Shown here piece after piece: positions 5,485 to 5,491 of a DNA stretch of 5,491 nt. The position numbers were made by a program, and so were the translations under genes. The notes beneath the pieces were generated by a model. The model worked only from the letters and a program-made list of their open reading frames with translations, ran no database searches and was not told the DNA's origin. Source of the stretch: Angelakisella sp. (GTDB lineage Bacteria > Bacillota > Clostridia > Oscillospirales > Ruminococcaceae); contig JAAWEO010000148.1 in NCBI GenBank assembly GCA_022794295.1, positions 1 through 5,491 of the forward strand, given 5' to 3'. Positions within the stretch are counted from its first letter, which is position 1. Each line of letters opens with the position of its first letter.

Positions 5485-5491
5485 GCTTTGC

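Overview
The window looks like a chromosomal segment of a GC-rich member of the Clostridia, most likely Oscillospiraceae (Flavonifractor/Lawsonibacter-like). The evidence is the Gram-positive HPr kinase/phosphorylase, strong AGGAGG ribosome binding sites, a type IIb MurB, a DUF2812 protein, and the gene order hprK - small membrane protein - PHP phosphatase - murB. The genus is inference only.

Layout. Positions 1-199 (minus strand) hold the 5' end of a small coiled-coil protein gene made of 63-bp tandem repeats, with its own promoter. Divergently, 374-1720 encodes a DUF2812 membrane protein of unknown function. A short GC-rich foldback (about 1722-1787) separates it from a clear sigma-A-type promoter (1795-1823) and hprK (1868-2845). 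The 305-bp gap after hprK is mostly a 221-bp element with 20-bp terminal inverted repeats (2852-3072), a MITE-like non-coding element. Then come a 77-aa two-helix membrane protein (3151-3384), a strong hairpin, a PHP-domain phosphatase (3449-4186) and murB (4200-5138), the last two tightly coupled. The final 353 bases contain no convincing gene. They hold a possible branched RNA fold (5159-5256) and then a dense run of seven hairpins (5302-5468) whose last part is homologous to the interior of the MITE-like element.

How the parts relate. HprK controls carbon catabolite repression by phosphorylating HPr on Ser46, and MurB makes UDP-N-acetylmuramic acid for peptidoglycan. In many Firmicutes hprK or murB lies near rapZ, yvcK and whiA, linking carbon status to wall synthesis. 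Here no further gene begins within 353 bases after murB, where structured repeat DNA sits instead.

The most interesting material is the non-coding repeat DNA: two copies of a hairpin module whose stems differ by compensatory changes while flanks and one loop are kept, plus a third possible relic of the terminal repeat upstream of hprK. All non-coding calls rest on reading by eye, without folding software or database search.
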